Part shown: piece by piece, positions 34,870 to 46,038 of the stretch
Position numbering within the stretch: position 1 is the first letter of the stretch
How the letters are laid out: each line of letters opens with the position of its first letter
DNA from: Caballeronia fortuita
GTDB taxonomy: Bacteria > Pseudomonadota > Gammaproteobacteria > Burkholderiales > Burkholderiaceae
Direction: 5' to 3'
NCBI RefSeq assembly: GCF_001544835.2
Contig: NZ_FCNX02000005.1
Coordinates: 248,001-312,000 of the forward strand
DNA length: 64,000 nt
The notes under the pieces: generated by a model
What the model was told of the DNA's origin: nothing
What the model saw: only the letters and a program-made list of their open reading frames with translations
Database searches by the model: none
Translations under genes and position numbers: made by a program

Positions 34870-35283
34870 TCAGACGTTCTCGATACCCAGCGCCGCAATG
34901 CCCGCCTTCGCGATCTGCGCATCCTGATCCGACTTCACGCCCGACACACCTACCGCGCCGACGATATCCGTGCCCACGAAGATCGGCACGCCGCCCTCGA
35001 GCATCGCGGTCATCGGAGCGGAGAGAAACGCCGTGCGGCCCTGTTTGATCGTGTCTTCGTAGACCTTGGTCTCGCGCCGGCCGAGCACGGCGGTGCGCGC
35101 CTTGCCCGTCGCCATTTCGGCGGTACTTGCGCCCGCCCCTTCCAGACGATGCAGATGCAGCAGATGCCCGCCATCGTCGACGATCGCAATCGTCACGTTC
35201 CAGTTGTGTTCTTTCGCGTGCGCCTCGGCGGCCGTGGCCATCGCCTTGACGTCTTCGTCGGTCAGTACGGGTTTGGTTCTCAC
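34870..35283 (-). CDS. GlcG/HbpS-family protein
   Basis: The 137-residue protein (DUF336) has the conserved DDGGHLLHLHRLEGA and the C-terminal GGVPIFVGTDIVGAVGVSGVKSDQD. Members include GlcG and the haem-binding HbpS. It is last in the ftr operon, 38 bases after ftrD, so a haem- or iron-linked role is attractive but unproven. The start is a GTG at 35283, as the long open frame further upstream runs antisense-like through ftrD. Confidence 0.82.
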   Translation of the reverse strand: MRTKPVLTDEDVKAMATAAEAHAKEHNWNVTIAIVDDGGHLLHLHRLEGAGASTAEMATGKARTAVLGRRETKVYEDTIKQGRTAFLSAPMTAMLEGGVPIFVGTDIVGAVGVSGVKSDQDAQIAKAGIAALGIENV

Positions 35284-35321
35284 TTCTCGCTCTCGTTGCC
35301 GCGCGCCGCGGCGTGGACGGT

Positions 35322-36725
35322 TTATCGGGTGAAGCCCCAGAACATCAGGTACCACGCGCTGTCTGCAACGGCCAGCGCAGCGACAAACCATACCATCGTG
35401 AGAGCGCGAGGAACAAGTGCCGATGCATGGCGCGCCGTCACGCGCCACGCGAGCCACGCGCTCCAGAGATTCGCGGCGGCGAGCAAGCCGAGCCGCAGCC
35501 CCGGCACCCACCACAACGGCAGATGCTCGGCGCGCAGCAGCGAGACCGTCGTCGCCGACAGCCCCAGGAACACGCCAACGCCCGCGAGCGGAATCAGCGC
35601 GAGCGTCAGGTGATGCAGGCGCGTCGCGCTCATCTTGCCGAGCATGCGCGTGCCGATCGCGAGCAGCGCGAGCAGCGCGGTGCCGTAGACGAGCCCCGTC
35701 GCGACGATATAGCCGATGACCATCGTGCCGTCGAGCCACGAGAAGACGTCGTTCTGCTCGGGATAGTGCGTGAAGAGGAACCACGGCGCGGTCGTGTCGA
35801 GCGGCCAGAGGATGTTGTGATCGATCAGCCACGCGGCGAGATATTGCTTAAGGTCGACGAACCACGTGCTCACGGTCCAGTGGAACGCGCCGATCGCGAT
35901 GCCGAGCAGGCCGTACAGAATGAGCGCCGTGTCCCACGGATTAGCGGCCTTGTCGCCGAGCTTCACGACTTCGTCGGACGGCGAGCGCCACGTGAGCGCG
36001 ATGGCGTCGCGATGGCCGCTGCATCGGCCGCACATGTGGCAATCCTGCGCGCCCTTCATGTTGCGCAAGGGCACGAGCGGCGCGCAGTTGATCGGAATGA
36101 CGCGATGCCCGTGCTCGCCCTTCGTGTACGAGCGGCGCCAGGCGTCTTCGTCGACCTTGTAGTGAAACGGCGCGAGGCGCGCGAGCAGCGAGAACACGCC
36201 GTTGACCGGACACAGATACTTGCACCACACGCGCTTTTCGCGGCCGTACAACACGCCGATGATCATCGCGCCGACGGTGGAGCCGCCGAGCACGAGCAGC
36301 ACCGCCTTCGGATACTGATAGACGCTGACCATCTGACCGTAGATCGTCGTGAGCCCGAACGCGACGAACGGCCAGCCGCCCCAGCGCATCCAGCGCGGAA
36401 TCGCCCAGCCCCGTCCGAACTTGCTTGCGAACTCGGACAGCGCGCCTTCGGGACACAGCACGCCGCACCAGACGCGGCCGAGCATGACCATCGACAGCAG
36501 CACGAACGGCCACCAGATGCCCCAGAACACGAACTGCGCCGCGAGCGTCAGGTTGTTCCACAGATGCGCGGAACCATCCGGCAGCGGCATCACGGCGGGA
36601 ACGATGATCAGAAATGCATACACGGCAACGACGACCCACTGAATCATGCGGATCGCGCTGCCGTGACGTTGCATCCATTGGCCGGCTTGTTGCAGCCGGC
36701 CCGGTCTACGCATTACGGAACTCAT
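35322..36725 (-). CDS. ftrD: FtrD-type polytopic ferredoxin
   Basis: The 467-residue membrane protein has several helices and cysteine motifs of NapH/CcoG-like proteins: CGVLCPEGALSEF, CKYLCPVNGVFS and CHMCGRCSGH. The set of P19, cupredoxin, Ftr1 permease and this ferredoxin is the FtrABCD ferrous-iron system described in Brucella and Burkholderia, where FtrD is thought to handle electrons around the permease. Its start overlaps the ftrC stop by four bases. Confidence 0.87.
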   Translation of the reverse strand: MSSVMRRPGRLQQAGQWMQRHGSAIRMIQWVVVAVYAFLIIVPAVMPLPDGSAHLWNNLTLAAQFVFWGIWWPFVLLSMVMLGRVWCGVLCPEGALSEFASKFGRGWAIPRWMRWGGWPFVAFGLTTIYGQMVSVYQYPKAVLLVLGGSTVGAMIIGVLYGREKRVWCKYLCPVNGVFSLLARLAPFHYKVDEDAWRRSYTKGEHGHRVIPINCAPLVPLRNMKGAQDCHMCGRCSGHRDAIALTWRSPSDEVVKLGDKAANPWDTALILYGLLGIAIGAFHWTVSTWFVDLKQYLAAWLIDHNILWPLDTTAPWFLFTHYPEQNDVFSWLDGTMVIGYIVATGLVYGTALLALLAIGTRMLGKMSATRLHHLTLALIPLAGVGVFLGLSATTVSLLRAEHLPLWWVPGLRLGLLAAANLWSAWLAWRVTARHASALVPRALTMVWFVAALAVADSAWYLMFWGFTR

Positions 36726-37573
36726 GCTGGACGGCTCGCCGCCTTTTGTTTTTGCCCCATCTGATGTTTCGAATGGCGCATCAGAAGATAGATGACGATC
36801 CAGTACACCGCATACGCGACGAGGTTCATGCCCGCCGGATGCGCACGATAGCCGGTGAGTGTCGCAACGAGCGAACCGAAGGTACTCGAATCATCGAGCA
36901 GCCACGACGTGTTCCACACCTGATTGACGATGACCGGCAGCACTTCCATGTCGATCAGTTTGTCGACGCCCGTTTCGAAGAGACCGGCCGCGAGGAACAG
37001 CAGCATGATCTCGGTGACGCGGAAGAACGAGCGCCACGAGAAGATCTTGCCGCCCAGTTGCAGGATGTAGAACGTCAGCAGCGCGAGACCGAAGCCGAGA
37101 ATGATGGCGATGTACTGCGATGCACCGACGTGTCCGGACTGGCCGAAGCCGACGCCATAAAGGAACACTGCGGTCTCGCTGCCCTCGCGCGCGATCGCCA
37201 GCGCGACCAGCAGCGCAATGCCCCACCAGTGTCCGTCCTGCGTGCTCTTTTGCAGCGACGACTCCATGTCGCGCTTCAAAGTGCGGCCGTGCCGCTTCAT
37301 CCACAGGACCATCTGCACGATCAGCACGCACGCGACCAGCACCATCGCGGTCTGGAAGTAATCCTGCGCATTGCCCGACAGCACTTCGGTGAAACCGATC
37401 AGCGCCGCGCCCAGCGCCACGGCCGCGAGCAGACCGATCACGACGCCGGCCCACAGATAAGGCAGGCCCCGGCGCGCCTGATGGTCGCCGTTCTTGAGCC
37501 ACGCGTAGAGAATGCCGACGACGAGCAACGCCTCGACGCTCTCCCGCCACACGATGAAAAGTACCTGCCCCAT
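36722..37573 (-). CDS. ftrC: FTR1-family iron permease
   Basis: The 283-residue membrane protein has seven helices and two REXXE iron-binding motifs: RESVE at about residue 10 and REGSE near the middle. It belongs to the Ftr1/EfeU permeases that move iron across the inner membrane. The ATG at 37573 follows GGAGG; a start nine codons upstream lacks this. It is between the cupredoxin and ferredoxin genes. Confidence 0.92.
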   Translation of the reverse strand: MGQVLFIVWRESVEALLVVGILYAWLKNGDHQARRGLPYLWAGVVIGLLAAVALGAALIGFTEVLSGNAQDYFQTAMVLVACVLIVQMVLWMKRHGRTLKRDMESSLQKSTQDGHWWGIALLVALAIAREGSETAVFLYGVGFGQSGHVGASQYIAIILGFGLALLTFYILQLGGKIFSWRSFFRVTEIMLLFLAAGLFETGVDKLIDMEVLPVIVNQVWNTSWLLDDSSTFGSLVATLTGYRAHPAGMNLVAYAVYWIVIYLLMRHSKHQMGQKQKAASRPA

Positions 37574-37637
37574 TCCGAACCTCCAGCAATTCCACTTCAA
37601 CCGGCCGCGCTGCGATGAAGATGCGCGGCGCGTTCCG

Positions 37638-37979
37638 TTACTTCGCGACGATCACGCCTTGCGCGCTCTGATGGAAGTCATCGAAGAACTTGTATTCGCC
37701 CGGATCGAGCGGCGCGATCACGACGAACGAATCCGCGCCCGGCGCAAGCACTTTTTCCTTGCGCAACTGCACGCTTTCGAACTCGGCCGCGCCCTTGCCG
37801 ATGTTGTGCACTTCGATCTTGATGCGCTGCCCCGCCGGCACTTCGATGCGCGCCGGGTTGAGCTTGCCGTCGTTCATTTCGAGCTTGAACGTCGGCAGGT
37901 CGGCGGCGTGCGCCATGTCGATCCCGGCAACGGCGAACGCGGACATCGCGAGCGCGGCCATCTGACTCTTCAGTTTCAT
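37638..37979 (-). CDS. ftrB: FtrB-type periplasmic cupredoxin
   Basis: The 113-residue protein has a signal peptide (cleaved near AHA at about residue 25) and an EfeO-type cupredoxin fold ending DPGEYKFFDDFHQSAQG. It lacks the cysteine of type-1 copper sites. In FtrABCD it probably oxidises or hands over ferrous iron taken from FtrA. It is 74 bases from ftrA and 64 from ftrC, same strand. Confidence 0.85.
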   Translation of the reverse strand: MKLKSQMAALAMSAFAVAGIDMAHAADLPTFKLEMNDGKLNPARIEVPAGQRIKIEVHNIGKGAAEFESVQLRKEKVLAPGADSFVVIAPLDPGEYKFFDDFHQSAQGVIVAK

Positions 37980-38053
37980 GCGTACTTCCTGAGAATGAAC
38001 GCGCCCGGTCCGGGATGCCGGGCGCTACGGACGCTCACGCGGCCGCTTGGTGC

Positions 38054-38599
38054 TTAGTAACCGCCCTTCTTGCCGATGCCCGCAAACGGGAAGTCGTATT
38101 CGATCGTGAACGGCTTGAACCACGGGCCGACGCCCGTCTCCTTGTCCGTGTGACGGCCGAACGCCATATGACCTTCCTGCGTCGGCGGCGAAACGTGCAG
38201 CTTCAGGTGATACTTGCCCGGGCCGAAGAGCTTGACGTTGTCGCCGTAGTGCGGACCGTCGCTCGCGACCATCGGCATCAGGTCGCCCTTGATGGTTTGC
38301 GTCGTGCCGACTTTCGAAAGTTCGTACGTCACGTTCAGGTACGGCATCCAGTCGCCTTCGGCGAAACCGGTCGGGTTGTTCTTGACTGCGTGGATATCCG
38401 CCTCGAGGTGGATATCCGAGTCCGACGCCTTGCGCATCATGCCTTCCGGCGACATCGTGATCGGCTGAAGGTACACGGCGCCCGTTTCCATGCCGCCCTC
38501 GATGTGCTGCTTGCCGATCGGATATTCGGCGGCCGACGCTGCCATCATCGCCGTGAGACCTGCGGCGGCGACGAGGCCGCGCATCAACGTTGAACCCAT
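38054..38599 (-). CDS. ftrA: P19/FtrA-type periplasmic iron-binding protein
   Basis: The 181-residue protein has a signal peptide (cleaved near ASA at about residue 22) and the P19/Tp34 fold. Conserved metal-site segments are visible: GGMETGAVYLQP, DIHLEADIHA, DGPHYGDNVKLF and GRHTDKETG. P19 proteins bind iron and copper in the periplasm for Ftr1 permeases. I start at 38599 because AAGGAGC lies eight bases upstream. It is first in the operon and has a Fur-like box before it. Confidence 0.9.
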   Translation of the reverse strand: MGSTLMRGLVAAAGLTAMMAASAAEYPIGKQHIEGGMETGAVYLQPITMSPEGMMRKASDSDIHLEADIHAVKNNPTGFAEGDWMPYLNVTYELSKVGTTQTIKGDLMPMVASDGPHYGDNVKLFGPGKYHLKLHVSPPTQEGHMAFGRHTDKETGVGPWFKPFTIEYDFPFAGIGKKGGY

Positions 38600-38705
38600 C
38601 AAATGCTCCTTGTTGTTATCGACTGGCACGCGTGCCACGCGAACCTTGCTACTGAAAACCCGACGCCGTTCAAAGCCGCGGCGCTCGTACAACTCTGTGA
38701 ACGTT

Positions 38706-38724
38706 AATACGAACCATTCTCAAT
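38706..38724. promoter_or_regulatory. Fur-box-like palindrome upstream of ftrA
   Basis: AATACGAACCATTCTCAAT keeps about 12 of 18 positions of the Fur palindrome, with the half CATTCTCA common in beta-proteobacterial Fur sites. It lies 107 bases before the ftrA start, between that gene and the uvrB terminator. Weaker than the bfd and hemP boxes. Confidence 0.5.
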
Positions 38725-38827
38725 GTTCGTCAGTTTAGCATCGTTCGATTCGCGCAACAATTTGGGCAAGCTTACAAACCTAGACGGAGTAAGGCTTTTC
38801 GCGCCAACGCCCGTTCTTTGGGACCGA

Positions 38828-38866
38828 TAAAAAAGCGCGGCGAACCGTCCGATCCGCCGCGCTTTC
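38828..38866 (-). terminator. Rho-independent terminator after uvrB
   Basis: AGCGCGGCG (38834-38842) pairs with CGCCGCGCT (38855-38863). On the minus strand it is followed by a T run (complement of AAAAAA at about 38829-38834). It lies 33 bases after the uvrB stop. Confidence 0.85.
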
Positions 38867-38899
38867 GAAGTTAAGCCTTGGAAATCAATTACAAAACGC

Positions 38900-40996
<2,097 letters not shown>

Positions 40997-41325
40997 GAGA
41001 AATCGAGAGAGTCAGCGCCGTGGCAATCGATCATTCTAGCGTCGTACGCGATGCGCGCGCTCGCCGTGACGTGACGGGAAATCGGGATGGGTCACAGGCA
41101 GATTGGGCGTCATCTGGCGATCTCAAGCGCACGCAGTCGCGCCCTTTTTTATTACCCGCGCTTAATGTATTCGCGCGAAAAGGGGCCAAAAAGCACGCGC
41201 ATTCGCACCATATTCGCCCGAAAAGCCGCGCCGGATTCGCTACAATGTGCGACTAGGCTCGACCGCTTCGCGCCGTCCGCGCCACGCCTTCCCGCCGCAC
41301 GTCTTTCCTTCACTGCCGATAGATC
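40997..41325. other. Divergent intergenic region between uvrB and tyrB
   Basis: This 329-base stretch has no credible gene. TAGAAT on the minus strand (41033-41038) is a -10 candidate for uvrB, and TACAAT at about 41241 for the aminotransferase. Neither has a good -35. No obvious operator is visible. Confidence 0.4.
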
Positions 41326-42525
41326 ATGTCTCTTTTCTCTGCCGTCGAACTCGCTCCCCGCGACCCGATTCTGGGCCTCAACGAAGCCTTCAACGCCGAT
41401 ACGCGCACGACCAAAGTCAACCTGGGCGTCGGCGTGTACACGAACGAAGAAGGCAAGATTCCGCTCCTGCGCGCCGTGCGCGAAGCCGAAAAGGCACGCG
41501 TCGATGCCGCGCTGCCGCGCGGCTATCTGCCGATCGACGGCATCGCGGCGTACGACTCGGCCGTGCAGAAGCTGCTGCTCGGCAACGATTCGCCGCTGAT
41601 CGCCGCAGGCCGCGTCGTGACGGCGCAGGCACTCGGCGGCACGGGCGCGCTCAAGATCGGCGCGGACTTCCTGAAGCGCCTGAATCCGAACGCGATCGTC
41701 GCGATCAGCGATCCGAGCTGGGAAAACCATCGCGCGCTCTTCGAAGGCGCCGGTTTCGAGGTCGTCAACTATCCGTATTACGAAGCCGCCACGCACGGCG
41801 TGAACTTCGACGGCATGCTCGCGGCGCTGAACGGGTACGCGGCGGGCACCGTCGTCGTGCTGCACGCGTGCTGCCACAACCCGACGGGCGTCGACCTGTC
41901 GGACGATCAGTGGAAGCAGATCGTGGAAGTCGTGAAGGCGAAGAACCTCGTACCGTTCCTCGACATGGCGTATCAGGGCTTCGCGGAAAACATCGACGCG
42001 GACTCCGCCGCCGTGCGTCTTTTCGCGGCAGCCGAGCTGAACGTGTTTGTCTCGTCGTCGTTCTCGAAGTCGTTCTCGCTGTATGGCGAGCGCGTCGGCG
42101 CATTGTCGATCATCACGACGAGCAAGGAAGAATCCGCACGCGTGCTGTCGCAACTGAAGCGCGTGATCCGCACCAACTATTCGAACCCGCCGACGCACGG
42201 CGGCTCGATCGTCGCGGCCGTGCTGGCGTCGCCGGAACTGCGCGCGACGTGGGAGCAGGAACTGGGCGAAATGCGCGACCGCATCCGCGCGATGCGCAAC
42301 GGTCTCGTCGAGCGCCTGAAAGCGAGCGGCGTCGATCGCGACTTTTCGTTCGTCAGCAAGCAGCGCGGCATGTTCTCGTACTCGGGTCTGACGGCGGCGC
42401 AGGTCGATCGCCTGCGTGAAGAGTTCGGCATTTACGCCGTGAGCACCGGCCGCATCTGCGTGGCCGCGCTGAATACGCGCAACCTCGACGCCGTCGCGAA
42501 CGCCGTCGCCGCCGTGCTGAAGTAA
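41326..42525 (+). CDS. tyrB: Aromatic/aspartate aminotransferase
   Basis: The 399-residue PLP enzyme belongs to the class I aminotransferase family of AspC/TyrB. The PLP lysine sits in SSSFSKSFSLYGERVG, with the substrate-binding region NPTGVDLS and the arginine near the C-terminus. It transfers amino groups between aspartate, tyrosine or phenylalanine and 2-oxoglutarate. AspC and TyrB activities are hard to separate by sequence. Confidence 0.92.
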   Translation: MSLFSAVELAPRDPILGLNEAFNADTRTTKVNLGVGVYTNEEGKIPLLRAVREAEKARVDAALPRGYLPIDGIAAYDSAVQKLLLGNDSPLIAAGRVVTAQALGGTGALKIGADFLKRLNPNAIVAISDPSWENHRALFEGAGFEVVNYPYYEAATHGVNFDGMLAALNGYAAGTVVVLHACCHNPTGVDLSDDQWKQIVEVVKAKNLVPFLDMAYQGFAENIDADSAAVRLFAAAELNVFVSSSFSKSFSLYGERVGALSIITTSKEESARVLSQLKRVIRTNYSNPPTHGGSIVAAVLASPELRATWEQELGEMRDRIRAMRNGLVERLKASGVDRDFSFVSKQRGMFSYSGLTAAQVDRLREEFGIYAVSTGRICVAALNTRNLDAVANAVAAVLK

Positions 42526-42547
42526 AGCCGCTTCCAGGCTCAAAATG

Positions 42548-42580
42548 AAAATGGCGCCCTTCGCGGGGCGCCATTTTTTA
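42548..42580. terminator. Bidirectional terminator after tyrB
   Basis: AATGGCGCCC (42550-42559) pairs with GGGCGCCATT (42566-42575); A and T runs lie on either side. It separates tyrB from the convergent small gene. Confidence 0.92.
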
Positions 42581-42598
42581 TGCGCGGAGCGCGGCTGC

Positions 42599-42817
42599 TC
42601 AGAGCGTCTTTTGCACGGAGACGACGGCGGGCGCCGCCTCGTCGTCCTCGACGAAGCCGAGCGAGATCGCGCGAGCCAGTTCGGCGCTTACGCCGGCCAC
42701 GCTGGTTTCTTCGTGACGCGTCGCCGCGTCGCTGCCGTCACCGGCATGCATGCAAAACGCCAGCGCGATCGGAAGGAGGATCGCGACCGGCCAGTACGTC
42801 GATATTGTCTTTTTCAT
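42599..42817 (-). CDS. Small exported hypothetical protein, 72 aa
   Basis: The frame starts MKKTISTYWPVAILLPIAL, a signal peptide or single anchor, with one cysteine in AFCMHAG. The rest is polar and acidic. The longer frame upstream to 43009 has no ribosome site and looks spurious. No family is recognised. Confidence 0.5.
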   Translation of the reverse strand: MKKTISTYWPVAILLPIALAFCMHAGDGSDAATRHEETSVAGVSAELARAISLGFVEDDEAAPAVVSVQKTL

Positions 42818-43089
42818 GGGACTGCCTTTGGTCGATATGCCGCAGCGGGTAACAAATTTCGATGACCCACTGACGGACAATTCGAATGTTACGCAATCGT
42901 CCCGAACTGAAAAAGCCGTTGAAAAGCAAAGGATTGTTGCGCTCGCGACAACGAGACCTCGTGTCGGACGATACTTCCCGATCGCGCCTACTTGACAGCA
43001 GGCCGTCATAAAGGCTTACAAAGTTGTTGGGACAACAGGCCGTCGATGTTGTCTCATGGAGTAATGGCTCCACAGGTTCTATCAAGATC

Positions 43090-43629
43090 ATGAAATCCGC
43101 AGTTGCAAGTCTCTTGCTCGTATCGTCCGCCGCGCTACTGGGCGGTTGCGCGGCGTATCCGGATGCGTCGGCTTACGGCGGCGGCTATCCAGCCGTCTAC
43201 GACGATCCCGGTTACGGTTACTACGGCGGTCCGCCGGTCGCGCAGCCGGGCGTGGTCATCGGCGGCGGGTATTACTCCGGGCCGGGCCCGGCGTATTACG
43301 GTCCGGGGCCGCGAGGCTATTGGGACGACGGCCCTGGCTGGCGGCGTCCGCCACCGGGCGGCTGGCACGGAAGGCCGCCACAGCGCGATCGCGGTAACGG
43401 CGGGCCGCCTCCCCAAGCAGGCGGCGGCGGACATCAGAATGGTCCTCCGCCGCAAGCGGGTGGCGGTGGTGGCGGTCGTCCGCCTGCCGCGCCGCCTCCG
43501 CAGGCGGGCGGCGGTGGCGCACCGATGCCAAAGGCCGTCGGCGGTCAGCCACCTGGGCCGAATCGCGCGCCGCAGCCATCGGCAAATGGCGGTAATTCAC
43601 GCGGGTTTCTCGGCCGCTACGGCGGATAA
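43090..43629 (+). CDS. Gly/Pro-rich lipoprotein with PPPQAGGGG repeats
   Basis: The 179-residue protein has a lipoprotein signal (MKSAVASLLLVSSAALLGGC) with the acylated cysteine in LGGC. The mature part is Tyr/Gly/Pro-rich, then has three near-copies of PPPQAGGGG and ends GRYGG. It is probably an outer-membrane-anchored, largely disordered protein. Function is unknown. Confidence 0.7.
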   Translation: MKSAVASLLLVSSAALLGGCAAYPDASAYGGGYPAVYDDPGYGYYGGPPVAQPGVVIGGGYYSGPGPAYYGPGPRGYWDDGPGWRRPPPGGWHGRPPQRDRGNGGPPPQAGGGGHQNGPPPQAGGGGGGRPPAAPPPQAGGGGAPMPKAVGGQPPGPNRAPQPSANGGNSRGFLGRYGG

Positions 43630-43657
43630 ATCAGCGCGTCGCTTTATCTAACAAAGC

Positions 43658-43689
43658 CGCGCCGGATCGAGCGATCCGGCGCGTTTTTT
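43658..43689. terminator. Terminator between the lipoprotein and lutB genes
   Basis: CGCGCCGGATC (43658-43668) pairs perfectly with GATCCGGCGCG (43673-43683) and is followed by six T's. It terminates the lipoprotein gene and, from the other strand, reads just past the lutB stop. Confidence 0.9.
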
Positions 43690-45100
43690 ATCCGATGTGC
43701 GAATGCTGCGCCTTGTACAGCTCACGAAACGTGCGGCCGACTGGCGCGGGCATATCGCGCGTCGCGGTCCATCCTGCGCCGAGCGGCAATCGCGAGATCG
43801 CCTTGTTATTGCCGCCCATGCGCTCGAGCACACGCACTGCCAGTTTCGTGAAAAGCGCATACGTGACGGGCCGCTTCGCGAGATAGCCCCACACAGCAAG
43901 CGCCACGCGCTCGTTCAACGGGCGCAACCGGCGCTCCATCTGCTTTTCGCGCAGCTTGCGCAGCAGATCCGATAGCGGAATGCCGACCGGACAGACGCTG
44001 TTGCACTCGCCGCAAAGCGTCGCGGCCTGCGGCAGATCGAGCGCCTTGTCGATGCCGACATACGCCGGCGTCAACACGGATCCCATCGGTCCCGGATACA
44101 CCCAGCCATACGCATGCCCGCCGATCTTCTGATAGACCGGGCAATGGTTCATGCACGCGCCACAGCGGATACAGCGCAGCATCTCCTGAAACTCACCGCC
44201 GATGAGCCCCGTGCGCCCGCCATCGACGAGCACGAAATACATGTGCTCCGGTCCGTCCGTCTCGCCGGCCGCGCGCGGACCGGTGAGCAGCGAGAAGTAA
44301 TTGGAGATCGTCTGCCCGGTTGCCGAGCGCGGCAGGAGACGCATGGCGGTCGCGAGATCTTCGAGTGTCGGCAGCACCTTTTCGATGCCGGTCACCGCCA
44401 CATGCACGCGCGGCATCACCGTGCACATGCCTTCGTTGCCCTCGTTCGTGACGACCGCGACCGATCCCGTTTCCGCGATCAAGAAGTTGCCGCCCGTGAC
44501 GCCCATGTCCGCCGACATGAAGTGCGGGCGCAAGACCTCGCGCGCCTCCCGCGTCATCTCGGGAATGTCGGTGAGGCGCGGCTTGTTGTGCGTCTTCGCG
44601 AAGAGATCGGCGATCTGCTCCTTATCCTTGTGAACGACCGGCGCGATGATGTGGCTCGGCGGCTCGTTGTCGTTGATCTGCAGGATGTACTCGCCGAGAT
44701 CGGTCTCGATCGACTGCACGCCCATCTCGCCGAGCACACGATTCAGCTGCATCTCCTCGGAGACCATCGACTTGGTCTTGATGACCTTCTTGACGTCGTG
44801 CTTGCGTGCGATGTCCGCGACGAGCTTCGCCGCGTCCTGCGTCGATTCGGCGTAGAGCACGGTCGCGCCGCGCCGCGTCGCTTCGCGCTCGAAGGTTTCG
44901 AGCCACACGTCGAGATTTTCGAGCGCGCGATTGCGGCGCTCCTTCAATGCGGCGCGCGTCGCCTCGAAGTCGATGTCGCGCACCGCGCTCGCACGCGCGC
45001 TGACGAACTTGGTGGAGAGCTTCGTGAGATTCTGCTGCAGGCGTTCGTCCGCCAGCTTGCTTCCCGCGCGCGCCTTGAAGTGCATCGTCTGGACTTGCAT
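43688..45100 (-). CDS. lutB: LutB lactate-utilisation iron-sulfur protein
   Basis: The 470-residue protein has an N-terminal LUD domain, then two 4Fe-4S motifs (CIRCGACMNHCPVY and CGECNSVCPVGIPL) and a C-terminal helical part, the layout of LutB/YkgF. LutABC together oxidise L-lactate to pyruvate. The start is 13 bases after lutA. No lutC (single LUD protein) is adjacent; a terminator follows directly. Confidence 0.9.
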   Translation of the reverse strand: MQVQTMHFKARAGSKLADERLQQNLTKLSTKFVSARASAVRDIDFEATRAALKERRNRALENLDVWLETFEREATRRGATVLYAESTQDAAKLVADIARKHDVKKVIKTKSMVSEEMQLNRVLGEMGVQSIETDLGEYILQINDNEPPSHIIAPVVHKDKEQIADLFAKTHNKPRLTDIPEMTREAREVLRPHFMSADMGVTGGNFLIAETGSVAVVTNEGNEGMCTVMPRVHVAVTGIEKVLPTLEDLATAMRLLPRSATGQTISNYFSLLTGPRAAGETDGPEHMYFVLVDGGRTGLIGGEFQEMLRCIRCGACMNHCPVYQKIGGHAYGWVYPGPMGSVLTPAYVGIDKALDLPQAATLCGECNSVCPVGIPLSDLLRKLREKQMERRLRPLNERVALAVWGYLAKRPVTYALFTKLAVRVLERMGGNNKAISRLPLGAGWTATRDMPAPVGRTFRELYKAQHSHIG

Positions 45101-45113
45101 CCGGGGTTCTCCT

Positions 45114-45848
45114 TCAGGCGCGCGTGGCGGCGTCGCCGGCCAGCACCTGCGCGATATGCAGCACGCGCGTCGACGTATCGCCGGTGCGGCGCAGGCGCCC
45201 TTCGATGTTCAACATGCAGCCGAGGTCGCCGAGCACGACGGTATCCGCGCCGCTCGCCTTGATGTTCGCGCATTTCTCGTCGACGATCGCCGTCGAGATA
45301 TCGCCGTACTTCACCGCGAACGTGCCGCCGAAGCCGCAGCAATGCTCACAGCCGGCCATCTCGGTCACCGGCACGCCCGCCTGGGCGAGCAATTCGCGCG
45401 GCTGCGACTTCACGCCGAGTTCGCGCAGGCCGGAGCATGAATCGTGATACGTCACCGGGCCGTCGAACGCGCCCGGCTCCATGCGCGCTTTCGCCACATT
45501 GACGAGAAAATCGGTGAGTTCGAAGACGCGCGGCTGCATGCGCGCGAAGCGGTTCATCAGTTGCGGATCGTCACGGAATAGATCGCCGTAGTGCGCGCGG
45601 ATCATGCCGCCGCAGGAACCGGAAGGCACGACGACGTAATCGAACTGCTCGAATTCCAGCAGCGTCTTTTCGGCGAGATCGCGCGCGAGCGGCCGATCGC
45701 CCGAGTTGTAGGCAGGCTGGCCGCAGCACGTCTGCGACGGCGGCACGACGACTTCGAAGCCCGCGCGCTCGATCAGCTTGATGACCGAGAAGCCGATCTC
45801 GGGGCGCATCATGTCGATAAGACACGTGACGAACAATCCGACTCGCAT
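45114..45848 (-). CDS. lutA: LutA lactate-utilisation iron-sulfur protein
   Basis: The 244-residue protein has two CCG domains, with the cysteine clusters CCGQPAYNSGD and CCGFGGTFAVKYGD, as in LutA/GlcF-like heterodisulfide-type subunits. It is the first gene of the lut pair and is divergent from an IclR regulator with 190 bases between. Confidence 0.92.
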   Translation of the reverse strand: MRVGLFVTCLIDMMRPEIGFSVIKLIERAGFEVVVPPSQTCCGQPAYNSGDRPLARDLAEKTLLEFEQFDYVVVPSGSCGGMIRAHYGDLFRDDPQLMNRFARMQPRVFELTDFLVNVAKARMEPGAFDGPVTYHDSCSGLRELGVKSQPRELLAQAGVPVTEMAGCEHCCGFGGTFAVKYGDISTAIVDEKCANIKASGADTVVLGDLGCMLNIEGRLRRTGDTSTRVLHIAQVLAGDAATRA

Positions 45849-46038
45849 GGGGGCGTTTCCTGTCTTGTAGAAATGTTGTGAACGCAGCGCCGATTATCCG
45901 CGAAAAGCGCCGTTCCACGCGGCTTGCGCCACACTTCCATTCTTGCGCGGACCGATTGTTTCCGAGCAGCGTTCGTGTTTTCACATTATGAGATACAATC
46001 GCAGTTCCGCTGTTTGACGCATCAACCGATTTTTCACG

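Noticed and set aside
34870..35832. 320-codon frame containing the GlcG-like protein
   Set aside because: The upstream part overlaps ftrD in another frame; only the last 137 codons match the family.
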